Shown in pieces: positions 33,976 to 42,647 of a DNA stretch of 64,000 nucleotides. Source of the DNA: Frankia umida (GTDB lineage Bacteria; Actinomycetota; Actinomycetes; Frankiales; Frankiaceae); NCBI RefSeq assembly GCF_023242945.1, contig NZ_JALKFT010000023.1, forward strand, positions 1 through 64,000, written 5' to 3'. The notes beneath the pieces were generated by a model that was not told where the DNA came from, did not search any database, and saw only the letters and a list, made by a program, of their open reading frames with translations. Numbering within the stretch: position 1 is the first letter of the stretch; each line of letters begins with the position of its first letter. The position numbers and the translations under genes are program-made.

Positions 33976-34113
33976 CGGCTCCTCCTCCTGCTCGTCCGCG
34001 GACGGCCGGACGCGTCCGCGAACCGGACTCTAACCACAATCATTACAGGAATCGCCTCCTAGATGGCGAGACGATGAGCCGGAGCGGTGGCGAGCCGTAC
34101 GTACCATCGCGGC

Positions 34114-34767
34114 ATGGCGCAGCCACCCCGCCGCCTCGGGCGTCCACGAGACGCGGCCATCAGCGAGCGGGCCCTGGTGGCAGCCCGGGAGCTGCTGGTC
34201 GAGCGTGGGTTCGACGCGACGACGGTGCAGGCCGTCGCCGAACGGGCCGGGGTGCACGCCTCGGCGATCTACCGGCGCTGGCCGTCGCGGATCGCACTGA
34301 TCGCCGAGGCCACCTTTCCCGGACTCAGCCCGCTGCAGGTCCGACCGAGTGGCGATCTTCACGACGATCTCTGCCGGTTCATCCGGGCCTACCTGCAGGT
34401 GTTCGACGCGCCCGCCGCCCGCGCCGCCGCCGCCGGCATGCTGGCGCACTACCAGACGTCGAGCCGGGCGCTGCCGACCGAACTGGTCGTGCGGATCTCG
34501 GCGCGGCCGCAGTTCATCGACATCCTGCGGGCCACCCCATCCGGAAGCGTCGATCCGTCGGTCGATCCCGACGACGTCTTCGACATGCTCCTGGGCACCC
34601 TGCTGACCCGGGTGCTGCTGCAGGGCGCCGTCGCTCGACATGCCAGCGTCGAACGCATCGCGGAGATGATCGCCCGGCTGCTACGGCCCGCGGCCCCACC
34701 CGCCCCCTCGCCCACCGGTCCCGCCCCGTCCCAGCATGAGCCCGCCGTCCAGCGCGGTTCCGGTTAG
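34114..34767 (+). CDS. TetR-family regulator
   Basis: A 217-residue TetR protein with the N-terminal helix-turn-helix (ISERALVAARELLVERGFDA and AERAGVHASAIYRRWPSR) followed by an all-helical ligand domain and a Pro-rich C-terminus. The ATG at 34114 gives the usual short leader; a GTG at 34087 is in frame upstream. It is divergent from the ADH/SnoaL/SDR/fusion-dehydrogenase operon, which it probably represses. The intergenic region contains CGCC-N8-GGCG, a weak operator candidate. Confidence 0.87.
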   Translation: MAQPPRRLGRPRDAAISERALVAARELLVERGFDATTVQAVAERAGVHASAIYRRWPSRIALIAEATFPGLSPLQVRPSGDLHDDLCRFIRAYLQVFDAPAARAAAAGMLAHYQTSSRALPTELVVRISARPQFIDILRATPSGSVDPSVDPDDVFDMLLGTLLTRVLLQGAVARHASVERIAEMIARLLRPAAPPAPSPTGPAPSQHEPAVQRGSG

Positions 34768-34864
34768 ACGACCGCCTGCCACATCGCTGCCGTGGGGCCG
34801 GTCCGTGCAGGCGCCGGATCTCTCAGGATTTTAGGATCTGTCTCCCGTAAGTCGCCAGGAGCTT

Positions 34865-35512
34865 TCAGGGTCGTCCCAGGACGGCGGTGATCGTTTGTCC
34901 GCACAGGTCGCGGACTCGTGCGGGGTCCGCGGCGGTGGGATGCGCCAGGGACATGGCGGCGGCTCCTCGTGCCATACCCATGAGGAGCAGAGCCGCGGCA
35001 TCGGCGTCGAGGTCCGCTCGGATCGAGCCGTCCTGCTGGCCGTCGCGGATGGTGTCGGCGAGGGCCCGATGGGTCGCCTGATCAGCCTGGACCATGACGG
35101 GCAGGTCGGCGCCGGCGGGAAAGGTCGCCCCCCACATGACGATGACGGCGCGTTCTTCGACGCTGGCGCCGGAGCCAACGATCGTGAGGTAGGTCTCGAT
35201 GATCGCGCGCAGAAGGTCGAGTCGGGACAGCTGATCGAGGTCGCCCTGACTCGGGCGCAGGGCGACGGTCGTCGCCGCGACCGTGCGCTCGTAGGCGTGG
35301 TGGACCAGCCTGTCGACAAGCCCGTCCTTCGAACCGAAGTGGTAGGCCGGCATCGCCCGGCTGATGCCCGCCCGCTCGCTGACACCGCGCAGCGAGGTCC
35401 GTTCGATGCCCACCTCCGCGATGAGCTCCGCCGCCGCCTGCAGGAGCGCCGCCTCGGACGCCGCGCGGCGCTCGGCCTGCGTGCGCCGAAGTCCAGGGCC
35501 TGAGGCGGTCAT
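34865..35512 (-). CDS. TetR-family regulator
   Basis: A 215-residue TetR protein starting at ATG 35512 (MTASGPGLRRTQAERRAASE). The DNA-binding domain ends in ISRAMPAYHFGSKDGLVDRL; the open frame further upstream has no TetR similarity. It is divergent from the SnoaL/SDR pair at 35795-37056, and a near-perfect 22-bp palindrome lies 45 bp upstream of its start. This makes it the probable repressor of both itself and that pair. Confidence 0.88.
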   Translation of the reverse strand: MTASGPGLRRTQAERRAASEAALLQAAAELIAEVGIERTSLRGVSERAGISRAMPAYHFGSKDGLVDRLVHHAYERTVAATTVALRPSQGDLDQLSRLDLLRAIIETYLTIVGSGASVEERAVIVMWGATFPAGADLPVMVQADQATHRALADTIRDGQQDGSIRADLDADAAALLLMGMARGAAAMSLAHPTAADPARVRDLCGQTITAVLGRP

Positions 35513-35556
35513 GTCCGCCACCGTAGAGAGGATTCCGGTCGGCAGACAACCCGTTG

Positions 35557-35578
35557 ACCTGCCTGCCGGCTGGCAGGT
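35557..35578. promoter_or_regulatory. 22-bp near-perfect palindrome, likely TetR operator
   Basis: Arms ACCTGCC and GGCAGGT flank a CCGG centre, and 20 of 22 positions are self-complementary. It lies in the 282-bp gap between the TetR gene (start 35512) and the divergent SnoaL/SDR genes. Size and position are typical of a TetR dimer site. Confidence 0.7.
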
Positions 35579-35794
35579 AACTTGCCGATCGCGGTCGACG
35601 TCGGCGTCTCCAGGGTTCCAGGCGCGGCGCCGGTGTGCTGCCCGCGGGTCGGCACACGTTCGGGCATCCGCCACGCGCACCGCACCGTGCATCACCGTTG
35701 TCCGCCGGGCCTTTCGGGGCTCGCCAGTACGACACGGGCGCCACACGTTTCCCTGTTCGACAGCCGTTACCACCGAACCCGGGAGAAGATCGTT

Positions 35795-36208
35795 ATGGAT
35801 GACATCGAGGCGATCAAACAGCTCAAGGCTCGGTACTGCCGATTACTCGACACGAAGGACTGGGCAGGTTACCGCCAGCTTCTCGCGGACGACGTGGTCA
35901 TCGACACCACCGATTCCGGTGGGAGTGTCGTCGCCGGTGGGGATGCCTTTCTGGACTTCCTGCGGGTCGCGCTCGCCGAGAGCGTCACGGTGCACCAGTG
36001 CCACACCCCGGAGATCACCATCGTCTCGCCCGGATCCGCGGTCGGGATCTGGGCGATGGAGGACCGCGTCCGCTTCGCCGATGGCGCCGAGCTGAGCGGC
36101 TTCGGTCATTACCACGAGACCTATGAGAAGTCCGACGGAACCTGGCGGATCAGGACCTCGAAACTGACCCGCCTACGGATGGACATCAGCAGTCCGGCGG
36201 GGAAGTGA
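35795..36208 (+). CDS. SnoaL-like (NTF2-fold) protein
   Basis: A 137-residue cone-shaped NTF2-fold protein. The N-terminal IEAIKQLKARYCRLLDTKDW and FGHYHETYEKSDGTWRI are the conserved helix and strand of the SnoaL_4 group. The ATG at 35795 follows GGGAGAAG; the open frame before it is not coding. It closely resembles the C-terminal domain of the dehydrogenase fusion at 31416-32702, suggesting duplication of a pathway module. It overlaps the next SDR gene by four bases. Family members can be isomerases, dehydratases or hydrolases. Confidence 0.87.
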   Translation: MDDIEAIKQLKARYCRLLDTKDWAGYRQLLADDVVIDTTDSGGSVVAGGDAFLDFLRVALAESVTVHQCHTPEITIVSPGSAVGIWAMEDRVRFADGAELSGFGHYHETYEKSDGTWRIRTSKLTRLRMDISSPAGK

Positions 36209-37056
36209 TCGTGCGTCCCGTGGAACTGGCCGACAAGGTCGCGGTCATCACCGGCGCCGGTTCCGGCCTGGGCGCCGCACTGGCGCGGGTCTTCGCCGAG
36301 GCCGGCATGGCGGTGGCCGCCCTCGACATCGACCCGGCCACCGCGGAGCAGACCGCGGACGAGATCGCCGCGCGGTTCGGCGTCCCGACGACCGCCGCAC
36401 GCGTGGACGTCGGTGACCCGAAGGCCATCACCGACGCGGCCGCCCACGTCGAGGCGACACTGGGCGGCTGCGACGTGCTGTGCGCCAACGTCGGTGTCCA
36501 GCAGTTCGGCGCTCTGGATCGCCTCACCGACCAGGACTGGGAATGGGTCCTGTCCGTCAACGTCCTCGGGACGGTCCGCACCGTCCGCAGCTTTCTGCCG
36601 CTCATCCGAGCCCGTGGCGGCTGGCGGCGGATCATGGTCACGGCGTCGTCGAGCGTGCTGGTCCCCGGGGTCCGACTCGGCGCCTACATCACCTCGAAAT
36701 TCGCTGTGCAGGGCTATGCCGAGACGCTGCGCGCGGAACTCGCGGCAGAGGGCATCGGCGTCTCGGTGCTCTTTCCCGCCGGTATGACCACCCGCCACCT
36801 CGAGACAAGTGCCAGTGCCCGGCCCGCCGAACGCGGCGCCTGGACGATGCTGCCCGACGACATCGAGGTCATGCTCGCCAGCCGTGGCACCGACGAAGCA
36901 AGCCACGTCGTCACCCCCGACCACGCAGTACGCAACGTGATCCAGGAACTCCAGGCAGACAACCCCTACATCATCACCCACGGCACCTACCGTGAGCGGT
37001 ACCAGCTACGCACCGCCGCTATGGACGCCGCCTTCGACCGCCTCGAACAGGCATGA
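36205..37056 (+). CDS. SDR-family oxidoreductase
   Basis: A 283-residue short-chain dehydrogenase: TGAGSGLGAALA for cofactor binding, CANVG at the NNAG position, TASSSVLVPG with the catalytic Ser, and YITSKFAVQGYAE with Tyr and Lys. The GTG start overlaps the stop of the SnoaL-like gene (GTGA). An acidic residue after the second strand (ALDID) favours NAD over NADP. It should oxidise or reduce the compound handled by its SnoaL partner, under the divergent TetR regulator. Confidence 0.9.
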   Translation: MIVRPVELADKVAVITGAGSGLGAALARVFAEAGMAVAALDIDPATAEQTADEIAARFGVPTTAARVDVGDPKAITDAAAHVEATLGGCDVLCANVGVQQFGALDRLTDQDWEWVLSVNVLGTVRTVRSFLPLIRARGGWRRIMVTASSSVLVPGVRLGAYITSKFAVQGYAETLRAELAAEGIGVSVLFPAGMTTRHLETSASARPAERGAWTMLPDDIEVMLASRGTDEASHVVTPDHAVRNVIQELQADNPYIITHGTYRERYQLRTAAMDAAFDRLEQA

Positions 37057-37191
37057 TCCACGCCAGACGGATCGCAGGGGGATTGTTCTGCTGTTCCTCG
37101 CCGCCTCTCCACAGGACTGGGGTCGCCGGCAATCCGTGCCCGACAGGCCGTGACCCACAGCTTCACCTCGGCGATCTTCATTGTGTGCCCA

Positions 37192-37221
37192 CGAACCGCG
37201 GAACCCGGGTGCCGCGGTTCG
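37192..37221. terminator. Hairpin downstream of SDR
   Basis: CGAACCGCGG at 37192-37201 pairs perfectly with CCGCGGTTCG at 37212-37221 across a 10-base loop, about 135 bp after the SDR stop. The 416-bp gap before the SARP remnant otherwise shows no recognisable gene. Confidence 0.5.
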
Positions 37222-37539
37222 CCCGAAAGGATTCAGCGGGATCACTTCTGCGGTCGACGATGGGCTCGCCTTCCATTGACCGCACGGACCGGGGGTTGGT
37301 TCGGGGGCGCTTGCCCGACCGGGGTTGGCACCGACGGTCGGCGATTCCGTTGACGGCCTCGGGACAACGCGGTACTGGTCGCCAGTTGTCACGTGGCCGA
37401 TCCACGGGAATGACCGCCACTCTGCGGACCACCGGCAAAACGGACACGGCCGCAGGAACGTAACATCATGTGGTGCTGATTCGGGGGCTCGGACCGGTCG
37501 AGGTTGTTGTTGACGGTGTTGCGGTCGACCTTGGCCGGC

Positions 37540-37543
37540 CTAA
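37540..37543. repeat. Target-site duplication CTAA, left copy
   Basis: CTAA immediately left of the IS1380 element; the right copy is at 39241-39244. Removing the element and one copy restores a continuous SARP frame (GRPKQRALF). Confidence 0.85.
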
Positions 37544-39240
37544 CCCAGATCTTTCGCGCCTGGACCGGGTGTGATCGTGGGCTGGTCTCCCACTCTTGTT
37601 GATGTTGAGTTATGCCGCTTGGTCTGGGTGTGGCCGTGGCGGGGTGCCCCGGCTGTCGCGCGGGGTGGGCGCCCGGTCCACGTCCGGGGGGTGTTCCTTC
37701 TGGTTGGTGGGGTGGGAGGTCTGTGGTCGCGGGCTATCCGGGGGCGGGTAGTGCGCGCAGGGTGGTGATCGCGTGGAGGGCGAGTGGGGCCCAGGGGTGA
37801 TGGGCGGGCAGGTGCACGACGGTGGTGCGGGCGTGGCGGGCGAGGCGGCCTGCCAGCCAGAACAGTCGGTGGCGTAGCCGTTTCGGTTCCCAGCGCCGGG
37901 CGGGCTGATCGGCGAGGGCGAGCATCTGGGTCCAGGCGATCAGGTCGCAGGCGAGCGCGACGATGGCGCACCAGATCCTGTTCTGGTCGAGGTCGTGGAG
38001 CGGCAGGTTGCTCAGGCCGGTGTCTTTGGCGTTGCGGATGCGGTCTTCGCAGCGGGCCCGGCGGCGGTGGCGTAGTTCGAGGTCGGCGAGCTGCCCGCGG
38101 GTGGTGTTCGTCGCGAACGCGGTGATCCGGTTCCCGTCGACGTCGGTGATCCGGAGCTGTGCGCCGGGGTGCGGGCGTTCCTTGCGGGCGATGACCCGCA
38201 GGCCCGGGGGCCAGCCGCCCAGGTCCATCAGGCCGGTGAGTTCGGCGACGAACGCGCCGGGGCGGGGCTGCCGGTCGGCGTCGTAGGCCGGTGTCCACGC
38301 CGCCGCCGGGAGACCGGCGATGAGGTCTGCGGCGTTGTCGGGGAGGGTGAACCCGACCGAATATGCCAGCCTGCGCCTGTGCGCCCAGGCCAGGAACGCG
38401 TGGGTGCCGCCGGCGGAGTCGGCGCGGATCAGGACCTTGCGGCAGCGGCGTAGCCGGGCCGGGAGCTGGGCCAGCGCCCGGGTGGCGACGGTGATGTGAT
38501 CGGCGGCGGTGTTCGACCCGGCGTTACCCGCGCGCAGCAGCACCGCCGCGGGTTCACCGGAACCGGCTGGGCCGTGGTCGATGAACGCCCACAGCGGATG
38601 GAACCCGAACCCTTTCTTGAACGTCGCCCGGGCGTCCTCTTTCTCCGAATGGGCGGTGACCAGGGTGGCGTCGAGGTCCACGACCAGCGGAGCATCGGCT
38701 GACACCTGATGGTCGGGCGCGTGCGAACCAGCGTGGGACCACACGTGGGCGCGTGCGGCCGATCGTGCCCGGTCGATCGCGGCCAGCGTCTTGTCGGCGT
38801 CGCCAGCGAGCCGGTCGACAGCCCTGGACACCGTCGGGTCCGAGGCCACCAGCCCGAACAGCTCCGGCTCGGCCCGGAGCAGCGCGATATCCGCCAAGCA
38901 GTCGCCACCGAGCGCGAGGCTGACCGCCAGATCGAGGAGTACTTTCGCCGGGTCATGCGTTGCCGTCGGCGCGCGCCACGGCGCGAGCGCCTCGGACAAC
39001 CCGGTAGCGAGCCCGGACACCCGGACCGTCTCGGTCAGCAGCAGCCCCCCGGCCGACGACACGACACCCCGCCCCGCGGTGTCGACGAAGACAGACGGGT
39101 ACACACCGGTAAGCTTCACCGCGAAGGTGCTCCTTGGTACGGGATCGATCAGGCCCTCGACAAGCCCGATCCTCCCTGGTCAGGAGGACTTTCCTATTTG
39201 CGGCAACCCAACAGACGATCACCCCGGTGAAAGCCCGAGG
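37544..39240 (-). mobile_element. IS1380-family insertion sequence (complete)
   Basis: A 1697-bp element flanked by the direct repeat CTAA. Its ends are related inverted repeats: the left begins CCCAGATCTTTC with ACCGGGTGTGATCGT at 37564-37578, and the right (complement) begins CCTCGGGCTTTC with ACCGGGGTGATCGT. It carries one transposase gene. The four-base duplication and the element size fit the IS1380 family. The clean duplication suggests a fairly recent insertion. Confidence 0.88.
37734..39119 (-). CDS. IS1380-family transposase
   Basis: A full-length 461-residue DDE transposase (DDE_Tnp_1 type). The three acidic segments are PLVVDLDATLVTAHSEK near residue 150, VLIRADSAGGTHAFL near 240, and the Glu of ARCEDRIRNAKDTGLSN near 360. 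The last is the Y/R-rich signature of IS4-related families. No frameshift is seen and the ends of the element are intact, so it may be active. Confidence 0.93.
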   Translation of the reverse strand: MKLTGVYPSVFVDTAGRGVVSSAGGLLLTETVRVSGLATGLSEALAPWRAPTATHDPAKVLLDLAVSLALGGDCLADIALLRAEPELFGLVASDPTVSRAVDRLAGDADKTLAAIDRARSAARAHVWSHAGSHAPDHQVSADAPLVVDLDATLVTAHSEKEDARATFKKGFGFHPLWAFIDHGPAGSGEPAAVLLRAGNAGSNTAADHITVATRALAQLPARLRRCRKVLIRADSAGGTHAFLAWAHRRRLAYSVGFTLPDNAADLIAGLPAAAWTPAYDADRQPRPGAFVAELTGLMDLGGWPPGLRVIARKERPHPGAQLRITDVDGNRITAFATNTTRGQLADLELRHRRRARCEDRIRNAKDTGLSNLPLHDLDQNRIWCAIVALACDLIAWTQMLALADQPARRWEPKRLRHRLFWLAGRLARHARTTVVHLPAHHPWAPLALHAITTLRALPAPG

Positions 39241-39515
39241 CTAAGCAGCGAGCGTTGTTCGCGCTGCTTCTCGCCGCCGCGGATACGGTCGACGCGATCG
39301 TCGACAGCCTCGCCGGGGGCGAGCCGCCGGCGAGCGCGATGGCCAGCCTGCAGGTGTGTGTCGAACCTGCGGCGGGTCCTTGAACCCGGCCGCGACCTTG
39401 GGGCACCCGCGGCCGTTCTGGTGACCCGTACGCCCGGTGACGTCCTGCGCACCGATGGGGCGACGGTCGACGTCCGGGTGTTCGTCAAGCTGACCGCTTC
39501 GGCAACCTCGACGAG

Positions 39516-39845
39516 TTGACAGTCACCTCGCGACTGGTGGTGGACCGCCCGGCCGGCAGCAGGCACCCGCGGACGCCACAGGCCGTGTATCCCGTCGACT
39601 ACGGTTACCTGGAGGGCACCGTGGCCGCGGACGGCGACGGTGTGGACGTCTTTCGTGGCAGCGCCGTCGGTGCCGGCGTGGTGGGATTCTTCGTGACGGT
39701 GGATCCGGGCAAGCGTGACGTCGAGGTCAAGGTCCTGATCGACTGCACCGCCGACGAGATCGACCGTGTGCGGCGGCTACTTGACGACGTCCTGGGGATC
39801 GGCGGCCTGCTCGTGCGGCGGTATGTGGAGACCGCCACCGCATGA
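39516..39845 (+). CDS. Short inorganic-pyrophosphatase-like protein
   Basis: A 109-residue protein matching the core of soluble family-I pyrophosphatases: VVDRPAGSRHPRTPQAVYPV with YGYLEGT, then DGDGVDVFRG. The usual catalytic Asp-rich loop is reduced and the protein is much shorter than the 165-175 residues of the housekeeping enzyme, so it belongs to a short actinobacterial variant of uncertain activity. The start is TTG at 39516, overlapping the end of the SARP remnant; a later start is possible. Confidence 0.65.
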   Translation: MTVTSRLVVDRPAGSRHPRTPQAVYPVDYGYLEGTVAADGDGVDVFRGSAVGAGVVGFFVTVDPGKRDVEVKVLIDCTADEIDRVRRLLDDVLGIGGLLVRRYVETATA

Positions 39846-40031
39846 GGGTCCCAGGCCGGCGGACCACGGGGCCCGACGCGCGGACGTTGCTACGGTCCAG
39901 GAACAGACCGGGGAAACCCTACGCCGCGACCTCGACGATGGGCCTGAGGCGGAAACGTCTCCAAGCCTCGGCCGGCTCCATCGACCCGGTCAGCGCCGGA
40001 CTGCCCGCCGAGGTCATCCTGAACCCAAAAC

Positions 40032-40067
40032 AAAAAATTCTCCCAGGAGATCCTGGGAGAATTTTTT
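40032..40067 (-). terminator. Rho-independent terminator of tRNA gene
   Basis: A perfect 16-bp inverted repeat: AAAAAATTCTCCCAGG, loop AGAT, then CCTGGGAGAATTTTTT. On the minus strand it lies five bases after the tRNA 3' end and ends in a T run, a textbook intrinsic terminator. Confidence 0.92.
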
Positions 40068-40071
40068 CGAG

Positions 40072-40145
40072 TAGCGGGGACAGGATTTGAACCTGTGACC
40101 TCTGGGTTATGAGCCCAGCGAGCTACCGAGCTGCTCCACCCCGCG
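40072..40145 (-). tRNA. Initiator tRNA-Met (CAT)
   Basis: A 74-nt cloverleaf without encoded CCA. The 5' end is CGCGGGG, with the first base unpaired to T72 (an initiator hallmark). The D-loop contains AGCTCGGTA, the anticodon stem CTGGG/CCCAG has the three consecutive G:C pairs of initiators, the anticodon loop is CTCATAA, and the T-loop is TTCAAAT. Terminator downstream. Confidence 0.95.
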
Positions 40146-40685
40146 TCGGTGTTCCTGCACTATACAGGGCCGCCGAGGTGAGATGTCGCTCGCCGCCGCC
40201 ACGAACCGGCTTGCTCTGGCTGAGCCCGTACTCAACCAGGCCGCCGCCGCGACCATGCGTCAGCGCTTGGGTCCGGGCCTGTGTGCCCCGGCGCTGATCC
40301 GACGGTGCGGGGAGGTCGGGCGTCTCGTCCGAGCTGGAGACGGCGTGGTCGGTACCGCGCGGGCCTTCTTCGTCGACCGGGTCGGCATCGACCTCGCCGA
40401 CGGGTTCAGAGGCCCAGGCCGGCGGTTCCCAACCGCGCCTGCCCGCACATCATCCGGCCGCGGAGTGGCACCACACGACATCTACCGCGGTGGGCATCCG
40501 CAGCTGCGGTCAGACCGGATTTGGCCGCTATCGGTTTGGGATTGGCCTCGCGGGACGACCACGGCACGCCATATGCCCATGGGGCCTGACACCTGCGGAG
40601 GCGCGTGGCCCGGGTCCGCGTCGCTGCGTAAGGATCTCCCTCGTACGGATCGAACCGATCTCTCCTATGTCCCAGGGAGGCTCCC
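40146..40685. other. No gene recognised
   Basis: This 540-bp stretch upstream of the tRNA and before a small gene contains an open frame from 40183, but it has no family signature and its composition is like random GC-rich frames. It must include the tRNA promoter just right of 40145. A GGGAGG sequence at the right end is the RBS of the next gene. Confidence 0.35.
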
Positions 40686-40934
40686 TTGACCGACACGAAC
40701 ACCTACGCCTACGTCGACGCTGACACCCTCGACGTCCGGATCATCCGTGGTGAGGCTGACAAGGAAGGCGCCGTCGTCGGCCGCCTCGACGCCGCCGACC
40801 TCCCCGCCCTCGGCGACGCCGCCGACAAGCTGCTCGCGACCCTCGGCATCCGCCCCGTCAGCGACTGGAGCGATGTTGAGGGTGGCCTGTTCGCCGTCGT
40901 GGAGGAGACCGCGGCGGTGCCGACAGCCAGCTGA
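40686..40934 (+). CDS. Small acidic hypothetical protein
   Basis: An 82-residue, strongly acidic frame (for example VRIIRGEADKEGAVVGRLDA) starting at TTG, five bases after GGGAGG. The well-formed RBS and the Asp/Glu-rich, well-ordered helix-like pattern support a real protein. No family is recognised. A Trp-containing motif SDWSDVEGGLFAVVEE lies near the C-terminus. Confidence 0.5.
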   Translation: MTDTNTYAYVDADTLDVRIIRGEADKEGAVVGRLDAADLPALGDAADKLLATLGIRPVSDWSDVEGGLFAVVEETAAVPTAS

Positions 40935-41177
40935 CCGGCGACCACGAGCGCCCCGGTCTGGGTCCAGGCCGGGGCTTCTCCTTGCCCGGACAGGACGGTG
41001 GGGGCGGCGGTGAGCGGCCTCATCGCCGACGCCATCGACGACCACCCGGTCATCGCCGAGCAGGTCAGGACGATGCTCGACCCGGCGCCCACCGCGTCGG
41101 ACCGGACCGGTGAGATGATCGACGGCGACCGGATCCCGGTCGGCCACCGGGAGTTCGTCGCGACAGGCACGAGCATC

Positions 41178-42128
41178 TCAGCCCGTTCCGGTCACGATCA
41201 CGCGTACGGCACCCGCGGACTTCGAGCCGGCCGTGCGGTACGCCTGGCCGATCTCTTCCAGTGGGTAGCGGTGCGTGATCAGGTCGGCGAACGGGGTGCT
41301 CGGATCCTGCAGGACGCGGGCGGCGATCTCATAGTCGTGGACGCCGCGCACGACCCCGTAGACCACGGGGAAGACAAGGCGGATCTCACGCCTGAAAGCC
41401 GAGCGGCTGTCGACCAGCTGCGGTTCGTCGAACAGGCCGACCACGCTCACCTCGCCGTGCGGTGCCGCGACGCGTATGGCCAGGCCGAGGGTGTCCGCCC
41501 GGCCGCCGACGCACTCGAGCACGAGGTGGGGTTCGGCTGCGATGAGCGTCTCCTCCAGGTCGGCCGCGCCGTCGCGCAGGATCACCCGCGCACCCATCCG
41601 GGCGGCCAGTTCGGCCTGGTGATCGTGGCGGGCGACGCAGGTGACGCGGTGCGCGCCGAGGTGGCGGGCGGCCGCGACCGCCAGCAGGCCCGTCGCCCCG
41701 GCACCGAGAACGACGACGTTGACCCCGGTGAGGTCGTCGGCCCGCTCGGCGCACAGCGCGGTGATGCGCAGCGCGTGCAGGCTGACCGCCATCGGTTCCA
41801 TCAGCGCGGCGACGGTCGGGTCCAGGCCGGCTGGCAGGCGCCACGCACCGGCGGCCCGGACCACGATCCGTTCGGCGAACCCCCACACCGGCAGGGGTGC
41901 TGGTCGTGGGCAGAACCACGCGGTGCCGGCCTGACACTCGGCACAGTCCCCGCAGCCCGCGGCCAGCTGGGGTTCGAGGGCGACGAGATCGCCGACCTCG
42001 TAGGTCCGCACGTCGGCGGCGACCCGGGTGACCCGGCCCACCATCTCGTGTCCCAGAGCGCCCGGGCGGTCCCGGCGGTCGGCTTTGATCAGCTCCGGAT
42101 GGTGGAGGTGGTGCAGGTTCGATCCGCA
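41178..42128 (-). pseudogene. Zinc-dependent alcohol dehydrogenase lacking its N-terminus
   Basis: From about 42128 to the stop the frame matches medium-chain dehydrogenases. CGSNLHHLHHPEL is the catalytic-zinc Cys segment (normally CGSD), and GHEMVGRV follows. The structural-zinc set CGDCAECQAGTAWFC, the cofactor motif VVLGAGATGLLA and a normal C-terminus complete the frame. The first 35-40 residues are missing, and upstream DNA is acyl-CoA dehydrogenase sequence in another frame. The orphan ADH N-terminus at 33898-33975 is from this same family, although not demonstrably from this gene. Confidence 0.72.
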
Positions 42129-42463
42129 ACCGCGGCCAGGTCCAGCAGGGCGTCGCCGAGCAGAGCGTCCGTCGCCGGCGTGCCGAACCGCGCCCTGTCG
42201 GCCAGCTGGCGGTTGAGGAGACTGTGGCGGAACCATCCGTTGGTGTCACGCTCGTGGGCGAGGATGTGCATGGCGACCTTCCAGCCGCCGTCCAGCCGAC
42301 CCACGATCTGTTCTCGCGGGACGCTGACCTGGTCGAAGGTCACCTCGGCGAGCTCGTCGGTGTCGTTGGCCTGTTGGATCGGGCGGACCTCGCTGTAGGC
42401 GCGAAGATCGCCATGGAGCGGAGCCCGTCCGCTGCTGGCCGCCGGTTCTGGCATCGGCGTCAT
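42089..42463 (-). pseudogene. Acyl-CoA dehydrogenase, internal fragment
   Basis: The frame reads ELAEVTFDQVSVPREQIVGR, then GGWKVAMHILAHERDTNGWF, the junction between the beta and C-terminal helical domains of acyl-CoA dehydrogenases. The N-terminal FAD domain and the C-terminal catalytic helices are missing. It runs out of frame into the ADH remnant at about 42120, marking a deletion joint between two former operon genes. Confidence 0.7.
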
Positions 42464-42647
42464 CCAAGGAGGTCGAGGGCCGGCGGGCGGTGGCGGCCGG
42501 TCACCGGCAGGGGCGTGCTCGCCCGGCGTCAGCGCACGTCAGCAGCGCGACCAGGGCGTCCGGACGTGCGAATCCAACGGTGGTCCGCACACCCTCGACG
42601 CGCGTCGCACCCTCGCCGCGGTCGACTCCCGCCCGCCGGCGGACGGC
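42464..42647. other. No gene recognised
   Basis: Gap between the ACAD fragment and the TetR stop codon, with no readable gene or clear hairpin. Confidence 0.3.

Larger units (their letters stand above)
37473..39519 (+). pseudogene. SARP/BTAD-type regulator remnant interrupted by IS1380 element
   Basis: From GTG 37473 the frame reads VLIRGLGPVEVVVDGVAVDL, then GRP, the typical N-terminus of AfsR/SARP regulators. It stops being homologous at 37543, where the IS begins. After the IS, joining at the CTAA duplication restores the frame: PKQRALFALLLAAADTVDAI, then ASAMASLQV, the winged-helix DNA-binding domain. A frameshift follows near 39365, after which another frame gives NLRRVLEPGRDLGAPAAVLV and later LRTDGATVDVRVF, the start of the BTAD domain, ending at 39519. 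The gene was already truncated and is now split by the insertion. Confidence 0.8.

Noticed and set aside
36987..37181. Minus-strand frame beginning MKIAEVKLWV, resembling the start of enolase-superfamily proteins
   Set aside because: Only about ten residues fit, the rest is antisense of the SDR end, and no catalytic part exists.
40183..40689. Open frame upstream of the small acidic protein
   Set aside because: No RBS, no conserved motif, composition like a chance frame.
41009..41180. Open frame starting SGLIADAIDDHPVIAEQVRT
   Set aside because: It looks protein-like for about 55 residues but continues into antisense of the ADH remnant and matches no family known to me.
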